Source: Selenomonas ruminantium subsp. lactilytica TAM6421 (lineage in GTDB: Bacteria > Bacillota > Negativicutes > Selenomonadales > Selenomonadaceae). Taken from it: a stretch of DNA of 64,000 nucleotides. Position numbers and translations under genes: made by a program. The notes beneath the pieces are model-generated. The model saw only the letters and a program-made list of their open reading frames with translations. It had not been told where the DNA came from and did not search any database. The DNA is taken from contig NC_017078.1 in NCBI RefSeq assembly GCF_000284095.1, forward strand, positions 124,001-188,000, given 5' to 3'. Positions 1 through 7,980 of the stretch are shown piece after piece; within the stretch, counting starts at the first letter, position 1; every line of letters begins with the position of its first letter.

Positions 1-590
1 CAGACCAATTGTTTATTGTGGCAGGTGTGGGGGAAACCACGGCCTGGGTATCCTTGCACGAAAAGGATAGTAAGGGCCAGTGGCAGCAGGTTATGACCAC
101 ACCGGGCTATATCGGCAAAAAGGGCTTGGGCAAGACCAAGGAAGGCGATGCCAAGACACCGGTGGGCGTTTTCCATTTCAATAAGGCCTTTGGTATTGCC
201 CCGGATCCTGGCAGCATCATACCTTACACCCAGGTGGATGAAAATATCTATTGGTCCGGGGATGTGCGTCCCGGCATGAAATACAACGAGATGGTGGATA
301 TTCGTAAGTTCCCAGGTCTTAACAAAGAAGACAGCGAACATATTGCCGATTATACGGTGCATTATGTCTATTGTCTGAATATCAGCTACAATGAGGCAGG
401 CACACTTGGCAAGGGCTCGGCTATTTTCCTACACTGCATGGCGCCAATGAAGCCTTACACTGGCGGCTGTGTGGCCATTCCGCAGGATAAGATGCGCTTT
501 GTCCTGCAGACAGTGCGTCCTGACTGCGTGGTGCTGATCGATTCCCTCAAGAATATTGCCCCGTCTTTAGCAGATGCTTGGGGCATTTGA
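1..590 (+). CDS. L,D-transpeptidase (YkuD fold) family protein, 5' end outside window
   Basis: The reading frame is open from the window edge, so the start lies upstream; 195 codons are visible. The C-terminal half has the YkuD catalytic signature as a histidine (IFLHCMAP), then TGGCVAI with the nucleophilic cysteine. The upstream GxGKTKEGDAKTPVG segment is also typical of the family. Members cross-link peptidoglycan stem peptides or attach proteins to them in the periplasm; the substrate here cannot be read from the sequence. The cell-envelope theme continues with the D-Ala-D-Ala dipeptidase relative at 3.06 kb. Confidence 0.85.
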   Translation, partial: DQLFIVAGVGETTAWVSLHEKDSKGQWQQVMTTPGYIGKKGLGKTKEGDAKTPVGVFHFNKAFGIAPDPGSIIPYTQVDENIYWSGDVRPGMKYNEMVDIRKFPGLNKEDSEHIADYTVHYVYCLNISYNEAGTLGKGSAIFLHCMAPMKPYTGGCVAIPQDKMRFVLQTVRPDCVVLIDSLKNIAPSLADAWGI

Positions 591-624
591 TGCATGCAAA
601 AAATAAAGAATAGGGGATTATATC

Positions 625-747
625 ATGCTATCAAAAAAATTATTTTACTGTCTGCAAAGACAAAAGAAAATCCTGACGATGACCGCATTATCCCTTTGCC
701 TGACCATTCCATGTTGCCATCAAAACAGCGCAAACAACCCTGGCTGA
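625..747 (+). pseudogene. Short interrupted open frame before the STAS gene
   Basis: An ATG at 625 opens a frame with a basic, then hydrophobic, signal-like start (MLSKKLFYCLQRQKKIL) that ends at a TGA at 745-747. The same frame continues directly into the coding region downstream. It may be a broken gene start. In another frame, starting at 711, the peptide MLPSKQRKQPWLIAQPQR can be read; its QPWLIA core recurs near 2.99 kb. No function can be given. Confidence 0.3.
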
Positions 748-861
748 TTGCCCAGCCTCAAAGATGATACATGTTTCTCTACAATGTGCTGCTTGATCGA
801 GGATTCCGGCTATCAGACCTGCGTGGATCTGCCATGCGGTTATACGCCAAAGGCCATTTAT

Positions 862-1158
862 ATGACGGAACACAAACGGAATTTTGTTGGCTTGGACTTG
901 CACCTATCTCTGCGTGGCAGGCTTGATACCATCTCAGCACCGCAGCTTCTGCGGGTGTGGGAGGAAGTCAAAGACGGTGGAAGTATTGAAGGTGTAAGAA
1001 TAAATTGTACCCATTTGGAGTATATATCTTCGGCAGGAATTCGCTTGATGCTGGCGATACAGGAAAACTGCAGCAGCCCCATAGTTTTTTCCGGAGCCAA
1101 TGCAAAAGTAAAAGAAATCCTGCAGCAGAAAGATTTTCTTATGATGGCAATAAACTGA
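862..1158 (+). CDS. STAS-domain protein (anti-sigma factor antagonist-like)
   Basis: A 98-residue protein of typical STAS length. It shows the LRGRLDTISAPQL first strand/helix and the phospho-site helix HLEYISSAGIRLML, where a serine of YISSAG is the residue normally phosphorylated by an RsbW/SpoIIAB-type kinase. STAS proteins of this kind release partner proteins in partner-switching cascades. The ATG at 862 is chosen because the domain begins there; the frame is open back to 748, but that stretch is cysteine-rich and unlike the family. The C-terminus (KDFLMMAIN) stops slightly early and the last helix may be truncated. A possible kinase partner, an RsbW-like domain fused to an ABC ATPase, is encoded at 7977. 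Confidence 0.6.
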   Translation: MTEHKRNFVGLDLHLSLRGRLDTISAPQLLRVWEEVKDGGSIEGVRINCTHLEYISSAGIRLMLAIQENCSSPIVFSGANAKVKEILQQKDFLMMAIN

Positions 1159-1269
1159 TAAAGGAAATACAACAATACTTATCCCAAAACGAGCTTTAAC
1201 GAGGAAGTCTGCGTAATTTTCATTTGTACTCTGCTATGAGTTAGGTCCGAGCTTACAGGAGGTGCTCAA

Positions 1270-2778
1270 ATGTATTGGGGAGAAAAAACGAAACGCAAGT
1301 ATATGCAAAATTGTGTCCTCTGTGGCAATGCTCCCTGTGATATGGCCTGCCCTAAAGGCTTGGAGCCTTCCCGGCAGCTTAGGAGCATTTGGTTTGCTAA
1401 TGAGGCGTATGCAGCAGCCCGCCTGCCCAGGGAAAATATTTGTGCTGCCTGTCAGGCTCCCTGTGAATCAGCTTGTGTGAAATGCGGAGAAGTTCCGATT
1501 CGAAAAATGATGGGCTTTTTGACGGAGGAGGTGAAGCCGAAACTCGATATTGAGGTGCCGGAACATGAAAGGGCATTGCAGACGGAAATTTGCGGCATTC
1601 CCTTGGAAAATCCCTTCCTGCTGTCTTCCTCGGTAGTGGCCAGCACCTATGATATGTGCGCCCGGGCCTTTGAGGCCGGCTGGGCAGGGGCGGCCTTCAA
1701 GACCATCTGTGCCTTTGACATACATGAAGCCTCCCCAAGATTTTCAGCCATTCACAGTGCGGATGGCAGCATTATGGGCTTCAAGAACATCGAGCAGCTT
1801 TCTGACCATAGTTTGCCGGAAAACATGGAAATCTTTCGTCAGCTGAAAAAGGACTATCCCCAAAAGTTTATCCTGGCTTCCATTATGGGCAGGAATGACA
1901 GGGAATGGGCGGAACTAGCCCGGCTCTGCCAGGAAAACGGTGCGGATGCATTGGAACTGAATTTCTCCTGTCCCAATATGATGGAGGATGGTCTGGGCTC
2001 GGATATTGGGCAGGTACCTGAGCTGGTGGAGCGTTTCACCGCCGCTGCCAGGCGCGGTGCCAGCATTCCCCTCCTGGCCAAACTGACACCCAATGTAGCT
2101 GCCATGGGGCCTGCCGCCGAAGCGGCCCGCAACGGTGGTGCCGATGGTTTGGCGGCCATCAATACCATCAAGAGTCTGATGTCGGTAAATCTGCACACCT
2201 TTGTTACCAGCCCTGCGGTGAAGGGACAATCTGCCGTGGGTGGATATAGCGGCAATGCCGTAAAGCCCATAGCGCTGCGCTTTATAGCAGAGCTGGGGCA
2301 GAATCCGAAGCTCTCCGGTATGCACATCAGCGGCATGGGTGGGGTGGAAACCTGGCGTGATGCGCTGGAGTTCATGATGCTGGGGGCCGGTTCCATACAG
2401 GTGACCACAGCGGTCATGCAGTATGGCTATCGCATTATTGAGGATTTGAAAGCAGGGCTCAATTACTACCTGCATGAAAAGGGCTTTAGCCGTGCAGGCG
2501 ATGTGGTAGGGCTGGCTTTGGATTCCGTCAGTGAGACCACAGATGTTCTGGAACGGGACAGCATCGTGTATCCCAAATTTCACCGGCAGACCTGCATTGG
2601 TTGCGGTCGGTGCGAAATTTCCTGTATGGATGGCGGCCATCAGGCCATCCACCTGGATAAAAACCGCCGCCCTGTCCTTGCTCCTAAAAGATGTGTGGGA
2701 TGCCATCTTTGCGTGCTGGTCTGCCCCACGGATTCTATACGCTCAGCGGGAAAAAGGATTTACCGTGACGGCAACTAG
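1270..2778 (+). CDS. preA: Dihydropyrimidine dehydrogenase-like protein (PreA type) with N-terminal Cys-rich domain
   Basis: A 502-residue protein in three parts. Residues 1-85 carry two cysteine clusters (CVLCGNAPCDMAC and CAACQAPCESACVKC) like the Fe-S entry domain of full-length dihydropyrimidine dehydrogenases. Residues about 100-410 form the FMN-binding dihydroorotate-dehydrogenase-like barrel (LNFSCPNM, GGADGLAAINT, SGMGGV). The C-terminus has two 4Fe-4S motifs (CIGCGRCEISC, CVGCHLCVLVC). The family reduces uracil and thymine. The FAD/NAD(P)H domain that normally lies between the Cys-rich part and the barrel is absent, so a separate electron-input protein would be needed. A strong AGGAGG precedes the ATG. 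No partner PreT is seen in the window. Confidence 0.85.
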   Translation: MYWGEKTKRKYMQNCVLCGNAPCDMACPKGLEPSRQLRSIWFANEAYAAARLPRENICAACQAPCESACVKCGEVPIRKMMGFLTEEVKPKLDIEVPEHERALQTEICGIPLENPFLLSSSVVASTYDMCARAFEAGWAGAAFKTICAFDIHEASPRFSAIHSADGSIMGFKNIEQLSDHSLPENMEIFRQLKKDYPQKFILASIMGRNDREWAELARLCQENGADALELNFSCPNMMEDGLGSDIGQVPELVERFTAAARRGASIPLLAKLTPNVAAMGPAAEAARNGGADGLAAINTIKSLMSVNLHTFVTSPAVKGQSAVGGYSGNAVKPIALRFIAELGQNPKLSGMHISGMGGVETWRDALEFMMLGAGSIQVTTAVMQYGYRIIEDLKAGLNYYLHEKGFSRAGDVVGLALDSVSETTDVLERDSIVYPKFHRQTCIGCGRCEISCMDGGHQAIHLDKNRRPVLAPKRCVGCHLCVLVCPTDSIRSAGKRIYRDGN

Positions 2779-2799
2779 CAACGGAGAATAATCAATTTG

Positions 2800-2913
2800 T
2801 CAGTTTTTCCCTTGCTCGACACTTTTAATTTCTTCCTTTGAGGCACCTTTCAGTGCATAGGTATCAAAAGCGGGAGTGTCGAGGATGCGTATAGTATTTC
2901 GAGAAGCAATCAT
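2800..2913 (-). CDS. Possible 37-residue small protein
   Basis: On the minus strand an ATG with a good upstream AGGTGA (spacing about 5) opens a 37-codon frame, MIASRNTIRILDTPAFDTYA onward, ending KSVEQGKN. It is convergent with the preA-like gene and lies alone in the 270-base gap. It has no hydrophobic segment and no family I recognise; it may be the remnant of a larger gene. Confidence 0.3.
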   Translation of the reverse strand: MIASRNTIRILDTPAFDTYALKGASKEEIKSVEQGKN

Positions 2914-3056
2914 GATTCACCTGCTGTAGAGAAAATTTATTCTATGTGTTTCGACCAGTCAATAGTGCCGCAAAAGGAGCGTAATCAGCCATGGTTGATT
3001 GCACCTACAATATTAAGGATGATTTTTAAATGAAAAAATGAAAGGAAGGCATGATT

Positions 3057-3872
3057 ATGAGAAAGAATCTTGGTAAACTTATTTGTGGGCTGTTTATGGC
3101 AGCCAGCCTGACTGTATCTTTAGCCGCAACTGACTCAATCATGAGCGCAGATGCGGCGCCAGTGGCTGCTGCAGTGGCAGGCAATGTTGATCCGGCGGAT
3201 TGTTCCGGTTTTGTGGAGCTTTCCGAGGCAGTACCGGATGTTATTTTGGAGCCGCGCTATTATTCCACTTACAATTTTGTGGGGAATCGCATTGCCGGAT
3301 ATCAGGCGCCTCGCGTCTTTATGACCAAGGAAGCGGCCAAAGCTCTCAAAGAGGTTTCTGATGATGTGATGAAGCAGGGCTACCGGCTGAAGATTTATGA
3401 CGCCTACCGGCCCCAGATGGCCGTGGATAATTTCGTGGCCTGGGCAGAAAATCTTGGTGATAAGCGCATGAAGGATTATTTCTATCCCCAGGTGGATAAG
3501 ACGAGACTTTTTGCTGATGGCTATATTGCCGCCAAGTCAGGCCACAGTCGTGGCTCCACAGTGGATTTGACCTTGTTTGACATGCAGACAGGCAAGAATG
3601 TGGATATGGGGAACGTCTTTGACCATTTTGGCATCGAGAGCCACCCCGATTGGTGCGGTGATCCGGAAACCGGCAAGTACACAGGCAAATACGAGGGCAA
3701 TAAAAAGCCTAAGGACGGCAAAATCAATGAGGTGCAGTTCAAGAACCGCATGATCCTGCGGGAAGCAATGCTCCGTCACGGTTTCAAGCCGTTGGATACG
3801 GAATGGTGGCACTTTACCTTGAAGGATGAGCCATATCCGGACACTTATTTCACATTTCCCATTCGGTTTTGA
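3057..3872 (+). CDS. Exported D-Ala-D-Ala dipeptidase family protein (VanX/DdpX type)
   Basis: A zinc peptidase of family M15D, which splits D-alanyl-D-alanine or related dipeptides from the cell wall. An N-terminal signal peptide (KLICGLFMAASLTVSLAA) sends it to the periplasm. The metal and catalytic signatures are SGHSRGSTVDLT (His and Asp ligands) and EWWHFTL (catalytic Glu and third ligand His). The arginine-rich DAYRPQ stretch is also typical. The ATG at 3057 is preferred over 3051 because AGGAAGG lies 7 bases upstream of it. A fragment of a close paralogue (FVGDRIAGHQTPRVFMT) survives in the dead-gene mosaic at 18.5 kb, again with a P1-type peptidase tail behind it. Confidence 0.88.
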   Translation: MRKNLGKLICGLFMAASLTVSLAATDSIMSADAAPVAAAVAGNVDPADCSGFVELSEAVPDVILEPRYYSTYNFVGNRIAGYQAPRVFMTKEAAKALKEVSDDVMKQGYRLKIYDAYRPQMAVDNFVAWAENLGDKRMKDYFYPQVDKTRLFADGYIAAKSGHSRGSTVDLTLFDMQTGKNVDMGNVFDHFGIESHPDWCGDPETGKYTGKYEGNKKPKDGKINEVQFKNRMILREAMLRHGFKPLDTEWWHFTLKDEPYPDTYFTFPIRF

Positions 3873-3937
3873 GGAATTTGCCAAGCAGGCGGCAAAAAAT
3901 TCCGCCAGCTTGGTACAGTTCATGCTGGAACATGGGT

Positions 3938-4057
3938 ATGCCGGCAGATGTCAATATGACAGGAACCCTGGCGGCAGAAGTTATGGTCAAAGCCACAGAG
4001 AAGGCGATAACGTCATCGACAATGGATGATGACGAATATCTGTCTTACTGCTTATGA
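3938..4057 (+). pseudogene. Fragment of a P1-family (DmpA-like) aminopeptidase, C-terminus only
   Basis: The peptide MPADVNMTGTLAAEVMVKAT and its continuation to YLSYCL match the C-terminal helix of P1-family peptidases (L-aminopeptidase/D-esterase). The rest of the gene is gone. The 60 bases before it read, in a different frame, EEFAKQAAKNSASLVQFM, of unknown origin. A second P1 fragment with a nearly identical tail occurs at 18.57-18.71 kb, so the two loci descend from the same gene pair (dipeptidase plus P1 peptidase). Confidence 0.6.
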
Positions 4058-4132
4058 GGAAGCTAAAGGAAATTATCGGCTAGATGGCGAACAAGTAAAT
4101 ATTGGGATTTCGACCTGGAGGGGGGATCTGGC

Positions 4133-5062
4133 ATGAAACTATGGGGACGGATGGCAGCGGTATCCTGCGCAGTGCTGTTGGCCTTTAATCTGTCGGGCTG
4201 TGGTGTTTCGCAGAAAAATTCCGGCAGGATGGTCTATTTTGCCGCCCATGATGTGCCCGTAGATTTTATGGGCAGTCTCTATGAAGGCGTAAAACAGCAG
4301 GGGCAAAGAATGGGCTTGACGGTGGAATATCTGAATGCCAGACTGGACTATAATCTGCAGCTGGATCAGGTCAATGAAGCCATCGATGAGGGAGCGGCGG
4401 CCATCGTGCTTTTGCCCGTCAACGGTGTGGCCGCTATCCCAGTGGTGGAGCGGGCCAATAAGGCGGGCATTCCCGTCATTGTCACCAATCGGAATATGGA
4501 TGGCGGGCAGTTTGCCCAGGTCATGTCCGATGAGAAACAGGCAGGAATCCTTCAGGGGGAATACATGGCCAAACATCTGCCCCCAGGGGCTAAGATTGTC
4601 TACCTGATGGGGGATGCCAGCATAAGCGCAGCTGTACTGCGCTGGGAGGGGTTCAAGGAAGCCTGCCTGGACAAGCGCCCGGATGTGCAGCTTTTGATCC
4701 GGCAGGATTGCGGCTGGCTGGAAACCGGCGCCTTCCGCGCCGTTTCCATGTGGCTGAAGGTCTTTCCCCAGATTGACGGTGTCATTGCCGGCAATGACAG
4801 CATGGCTTTGGGGGCCTTGCGGGCCTTGAAGGCTGCGGGCCGGGACAAGGGCGTGCTGATTTCCGGCGTGGATGCTCTGGAGCCTGCGGTAAAGGCTGTG
4901 GCTGCCGGGGAGATGTCCCAGACGGTGAAACAGGATGCGGACAAGACAGCCGAAGAGATTGGCAAACTGCTGCAGGCAGCAGCATCGGGCAAGGTTCCTA
5001 CAGAAGATATCAAAGTTCCCTTTACGGAAATCACCCAGGAAAACGCAGCCCAGTTCAGGTAA
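4133..5062 (+). CDS. Periplasmic sugar-type solute-binding lipoprotein
   Basis: A 309-residue protein of the periplasmic binding protein type I family (ribose/galactose-binding like). The lipobox LSGC ends the signal peptide, so it is a membrane-anchored lipoprotein. The two-lobe fold is visible as YFAAHDVPVDFMGSLYEGV, then IVLLPVNGVAAIPVVERANK, then IDGVIAGNDSMALGALRALK. There is no permease or ATPase beside it. Twelve bases downstream follows a chemoreceptor-like gene, so the protein probably acts as a ligand presenter to that receptor rather than in transport. The ligand is not known. Confidence 0.82.
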   Translation: MKLWGRMAAVSCAVLLAFNLSGCGVSQKNSGRMVYFAAHDVPVDFMGSLYEGVKQQGQRMGLTVEYLNARLDYNLQLDQVNEAIDEGAAAIVLLPVNGVAAIPVVERANKAGIPVIVTNRNMDGGQFAQVMSDEKQAGILQGEYMAKHLPPGAKIVYLMGDASISAAVLRWEGFKEACLDKRPDVQLLIRQDCGWLETGAFRAVSMWLKVFPQIDGVIAGNDSMALGALRALKAAGRDKGVLISGVDALEPAVKAVAAGEMSQTVKQDADKTAEEIGKLLQAAASGKVPTEDIKVPFTEITQENAAQFR

Positions 5063-5074
5063 GGGGGAAAGGCA

Positions 5075-6277
5075 ATGAATCAGCTTAGCGTAAAAGTGAA
5101 GATCCTGCTGCTGGCGGCTGTCATGCTGGTGATAACCTGTCTTTTGGCCATCGTGGGCATCTATTCCAATCATCAGGCCAAGCAGCATATCGATGATCTG
5201 TATCATCACAATCTGATGACCACCCAGTACCTTAGCAATGCCAATATCCAGCTGAGGAACCTGAGCGAGGATATCGATTATGTGATCCTGCAGGACTACG
5301 ATCCGGCGGACCGGAAGCTGCTTTTGGATGAAATGAATAGCAGGGTGGTGAATATTCAGGAAAATGTGGCCAAGATAAAGAAGAGTGACCGCAGTCCACG
5401 GGCCCAGGAAAATTTGGAACTGTTGACAGAAGATCTGTCCAATTTTGCCCAGCAGATAAAGGCCTGTGAAAAGCTCCAGAATACGCCGGAGGATAAGATC
5501 CAGCTGCTCAAGCAGCTTTCCGGTGCCCATGCCATAGGCGCCCGGCTTTCTCAGCTTACGCCGGATAATGTGCTGCAGGGAAAGATCCTCTTTCAGGAAA
5601 ATGATGCGGCTCACACCAGGACCATCCAGATATTTCTGGGGATTATCCTGATCGGCCTGATTGCAGGCATTGGCACCACCATCCTGATTGCGGGCAATAT
5701 CGCCACGCCTTTGGAAGAATTCGTACGGCAGCTTAACGCCGTGGCAGATGGGAATCTAACCCAGGAAATCTCCCCGAAGCTGGCCCAGCGCCGGGATGAG
5801 GTGGGGAGCATGGTGAAGGCCCTGCAAAAAATGCAGACCTCCCTGCGTCAGATATTGGGTGAGGTACAGAGTGAATCGGATGAAAACGTAGCGATGGCGG
5901 AAAAGGTGCAGGAACTGGTGGAAAGGCTTGACAATAGCATCCAGGATATGACCTGTGTCATGGAACTGATGGTTGCGAATATGGAAAAAACTGCGGCCGC
6001 CACAGCTGACGTGCAGCAGCAGATCAACATTCTCACGCAGGCCATTACGGAAAACAGCAATGCGCTATCTCCCCAATTGGCGGCCTCTATGGAAACGATG
6101 AACCAGGCCATGGGCGATATTGCCAAAGCAACCATCGAAGGTGCCGTGGACAGTACGGCCATTGCCGAAAAGGTGGCGGATGTGGCAGCCATGGCCGAGG
6201 AGATTTTGGACAAGGTGAACGAATCCCGTCAGGGAGCAGAAAATCTCAAGCAGCAGGTGGAAAGATTTCAGGTTTAG
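5075..6277 (+). CDS. Methyl-accepting chemotaxis-like protein lacking the signalling hairpin tip
   Basis: A 400-residue membrane protein with an N-terminal transmembrane helix (VKILLLAAVMLVITCLLAIV), a four-helix-bundle sensor of about 150 residues, a second membrane helix (IFLGIILIGLIAGIGTTILI) and a HAMP domain (about 205-260). The cytoplasmic part is only about 140 residues. Both outer arms of the receptor coiled coil can be seen, but the conserved hairpin tip that binds CheW and CheA (normally with an NLLALNAAIEAARAGE-type sequence) is absent. The arms appear joined near residues 330-345. It is probably coupled with the binding lipoprotein 12 bases upstream. It is either a decayed receptor or a non-canonical sensor. 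Confidence 0.8.
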   Translation: MNQLSVKVKILLLAAVMLVITCLLAIVGIYSNHQAKQHIDDLYHHNLMTTQYLSNANIQLRNLSEDIDYVILQDYDPADRKLLLDEMNSRVVNIQENVAKIKKSDRSPRAQENLELLTEDLSNFAQQIKACEKLQNTPEDKIQLLKQLSGAHAIGARLSQLTPDNVLQGKILFQENDAAHTRTIQIFLGIILIGLIAGIGTTILIAGNIATPLEEFVRQLNAVADGNLTQEISPKLAQRRDEVGSMVKALQKMQTSLRQILGEVQSESDENVAMAEKVQELVERLDNSIQDMTCVMELMVANMEKTAAATADVQQQINILTQAITENSNALSPQLAASMETMNQAMGDIAKATIEGAVDSTAIAEKVADVAAMAEEILDKVNESRQGAENLKQQVERFQV

Positions 6278-6426
6278 CGGATTCAGGCGGGCAAAGATTT
6301 TGCTGCGTGGCAGGAAAAAGGAAATAAGCGGCTTGTGTAGAATAAATCTACATGCAGATTTCTAATCTTTTTGCATGATATGAGACATGAATAGGAGTGA
6401 CCTATTCGCTGGAGGAGGTAATGAAC

Positions 6427-7302
6427 ATGAATGTGAAGCTGGACCTGAAAAAAGTGGTGGGCGTGCTTGTGAGTTGCGCTTTTGCGGGAGCAGTGCTGGC
6501 TGGCTGCGGCCTGCCGGAAAATGCAGCGAAGAATTCCGATGACAAACCCGTGAAGCTGGGAATGCTGACGAATATGAACATCAGCGAGCAGCAGCAGGCG
6601 GCAATGATGAAGGAAGCCAGTCAGCGAGGAGGCTTCCCCGCTAAGATGGTTTTTGACATCACTTATTATGATAATCTCAACTCCATGCAGATGGGTCTGG
6701 AATCCAAGAGCGTCAATGAGATGAGCACCTATCAGTGCGTGGCCGATTACCTCATGGCCAGAAATGACAAGTTCTCCCAGACGGAATTCGGGAAGGCGAA
6801 GCTGGAGGACGGCTTCTGCGCTGCCCTGCGTGAGGATGACAAAGAATTGCTGGAGGAAATGAACAAGGCCATTAACGCCATGAAGGATGATGGAACCTTG
6901 GATAAACTGGCACAGGAATACATCAAGAATGTGAAAGCCGGGGAAGAGCCGCCGGCAGTGCCCCTCGAAAAGGTCGGAGGCCGTCCCACCCTCAAGGTAG
7001 CTGTTACCGGTGACCTGCCCCCCATCGATCTGGTGCTGGCCAATGGCAAACCGGCGGGCTTTAATACGGCTGTGCTGGCCGAGATTGGCAAGAGGCTGCA
7101 GAAAAACATCGAAATCGTGCAGGTGAACAGCGGCGCCAGAGCTGCGGCGTTGTCGGGCAAGACCGTAGATGTGATTTTCTGGGCAGTCGTTCCAGAGGAC
7201 AAGTTCAATATCCGTCCTGCTGACTTTGACAAGCCAAAAGGCGTGGCCACTACCGTGCCTTATTACAAGGATACGATTGTCCACATTGCCCTGAAGAAGT
7301 AA
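6427..7302 (+). CDS. Amino-acid ABC transporter substrate-binding lipoprotein
   Basis: A lipoprotein (signal peptide ending LAGC) of the SBP_bac_3 family, which binds polar amino acids in the periplasm. The recognisable C-terminal lobe runs from RPTLKVAVTGDLPPIDLV to GFNTAVLAEIGKRL. The N-terminal lobe is unusual in that it resembles a second, partial binding domain (LGMLTNMNISEQQQAAMM). The ATG at 6427 is preferred to 6421 because the GGAGGAGG box ends 8 bases before it. The permease and ATPase genes follow 9 bases downstream and then by overlap, giving one operon. Confidence 0.82.
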   Translation: MNVKLDLKKVVGVLVSCAFAGAVLAGCGLPENAAKNSDDKPVKLGMLTNMNISEQQQAAMMKEASQRGGFPAKMVFDITYYDNLNSMQMGLESKSVNEMSTYQCVADYLMARNDKFSQTEFGKAKLEDGFCAALREDDKELLEEMNKAINAMKDDGTLDKLAQEYIKNVKAGEEPPAVPLEKVGGRPTLKVAVTGDLPPIDLVLANGKPAGFNTAVLAEIGKRLQKNIEIVQVNSGARAAALSGKTVDVIFWAVVPEDKFNIRPADFDKPKGVATTVPYYKDTIVHIALKK

Positions 7303-7311
7303 GGAGTCGTT

Positions 7312-7980
7312 ATGGAATTGCAGGAGACCTTATATCGTGTCTTTATCCAGGGGGATGCCTGGCGCACCATCCTGGAGGGCATTGGGGTCACCGTGCAGAT
7401 TTCCCTGCTTTCTTTGGCTCTGGGAACCATATTGGGTGCCGCCGTCTGCTTCCTACGCATGAGAAGGGGGGCAGGCGGCGTTTTGGCCAGAGCCTATATT
7501 GCAGTGCTGCGCGGATCCCCGGTGCTGATCTTGCTGATGCTCCTTTACTATGGACTGCTGGCGGGCAGCGGCTTCAGTCCACAGGCGGTGGCCGTGGCAG
7601 CTTTTTCCCTGCACACGGCGGCCCATGTGGCAGAACTGCTCAGGAGCTCATTGATGGCGCTGTCCCAGGGGGAGATAGAAGCAGCCAGGACCTTGGGCTT
7701 TTCCCGTAGGCAGGCCTTCTTCTATGTCACCCTGCCCCAGCTGGTACATCTGGCCAAGCCTGTCTATCAGTCCACGGTGGTGAACCTCATTCAGTGGACC
7801 AGTGTGGTGGGCTATGTGACCATCACGGATCTTACGCGGGTTATGAGCAATATCGCCTCCCGGACGATGCAGCCCATGCTGGTGATGACCGTGGGCATGC
7901 TCATCTACATAGGCATGGCCTATCTGGTCTATGGAGTCTTCGCACTGACGGACAGGAAGCGGGGAGGTGACGGCTCATGA
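7312..7980 (+). CDS. Amino-acid ABC transporter permease (HisM/GlnP family)
   Basis: A 222-residue inner-membrane permease with about five membrane segments. The cytoplasmic EAA loop is seen as [20 protein letters not shown] followed by LPQ, which docks on the ATPase. Spacing to the binding-protein gene is 9 bases, and the stop overlaps the ATPase start by 4 bases (ATGA), a sign of translational coupling. Confidence 0.9.
   Translation: MELQETLYRVFIQGDAWRTILEGIGVTVQISLLSLALGTILGAAVCFLRMRRGAGGVLARAYIAVLRGSPVLILLMLLYYGLLAGSGFSPQAVAVAAFSLHTAAHVAELLRSSLMALSQGEIEAARTLGFSRRQAFFYVTLPQLVHLAKPVYQSTVVNLIQWTSVVGYVTITDLTRVMSNIASRTMQPMLVMTVGMLIYIGMAYLVYGVFALTDRKRGGDGS

Noticed and set aside
1915-2706. Long minus-strand open frame inside the preA-like gene
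   Set aside because: It is antisense to a clearly conserved gene, and its translation has no recognisable motif.
4139-5614. 491-codon minus-strand frame across the binding-protein and chemoreceptor genes
   Set aside because: It spans two real genes in antisense; the length comes from codon bias in GC-rich genes.
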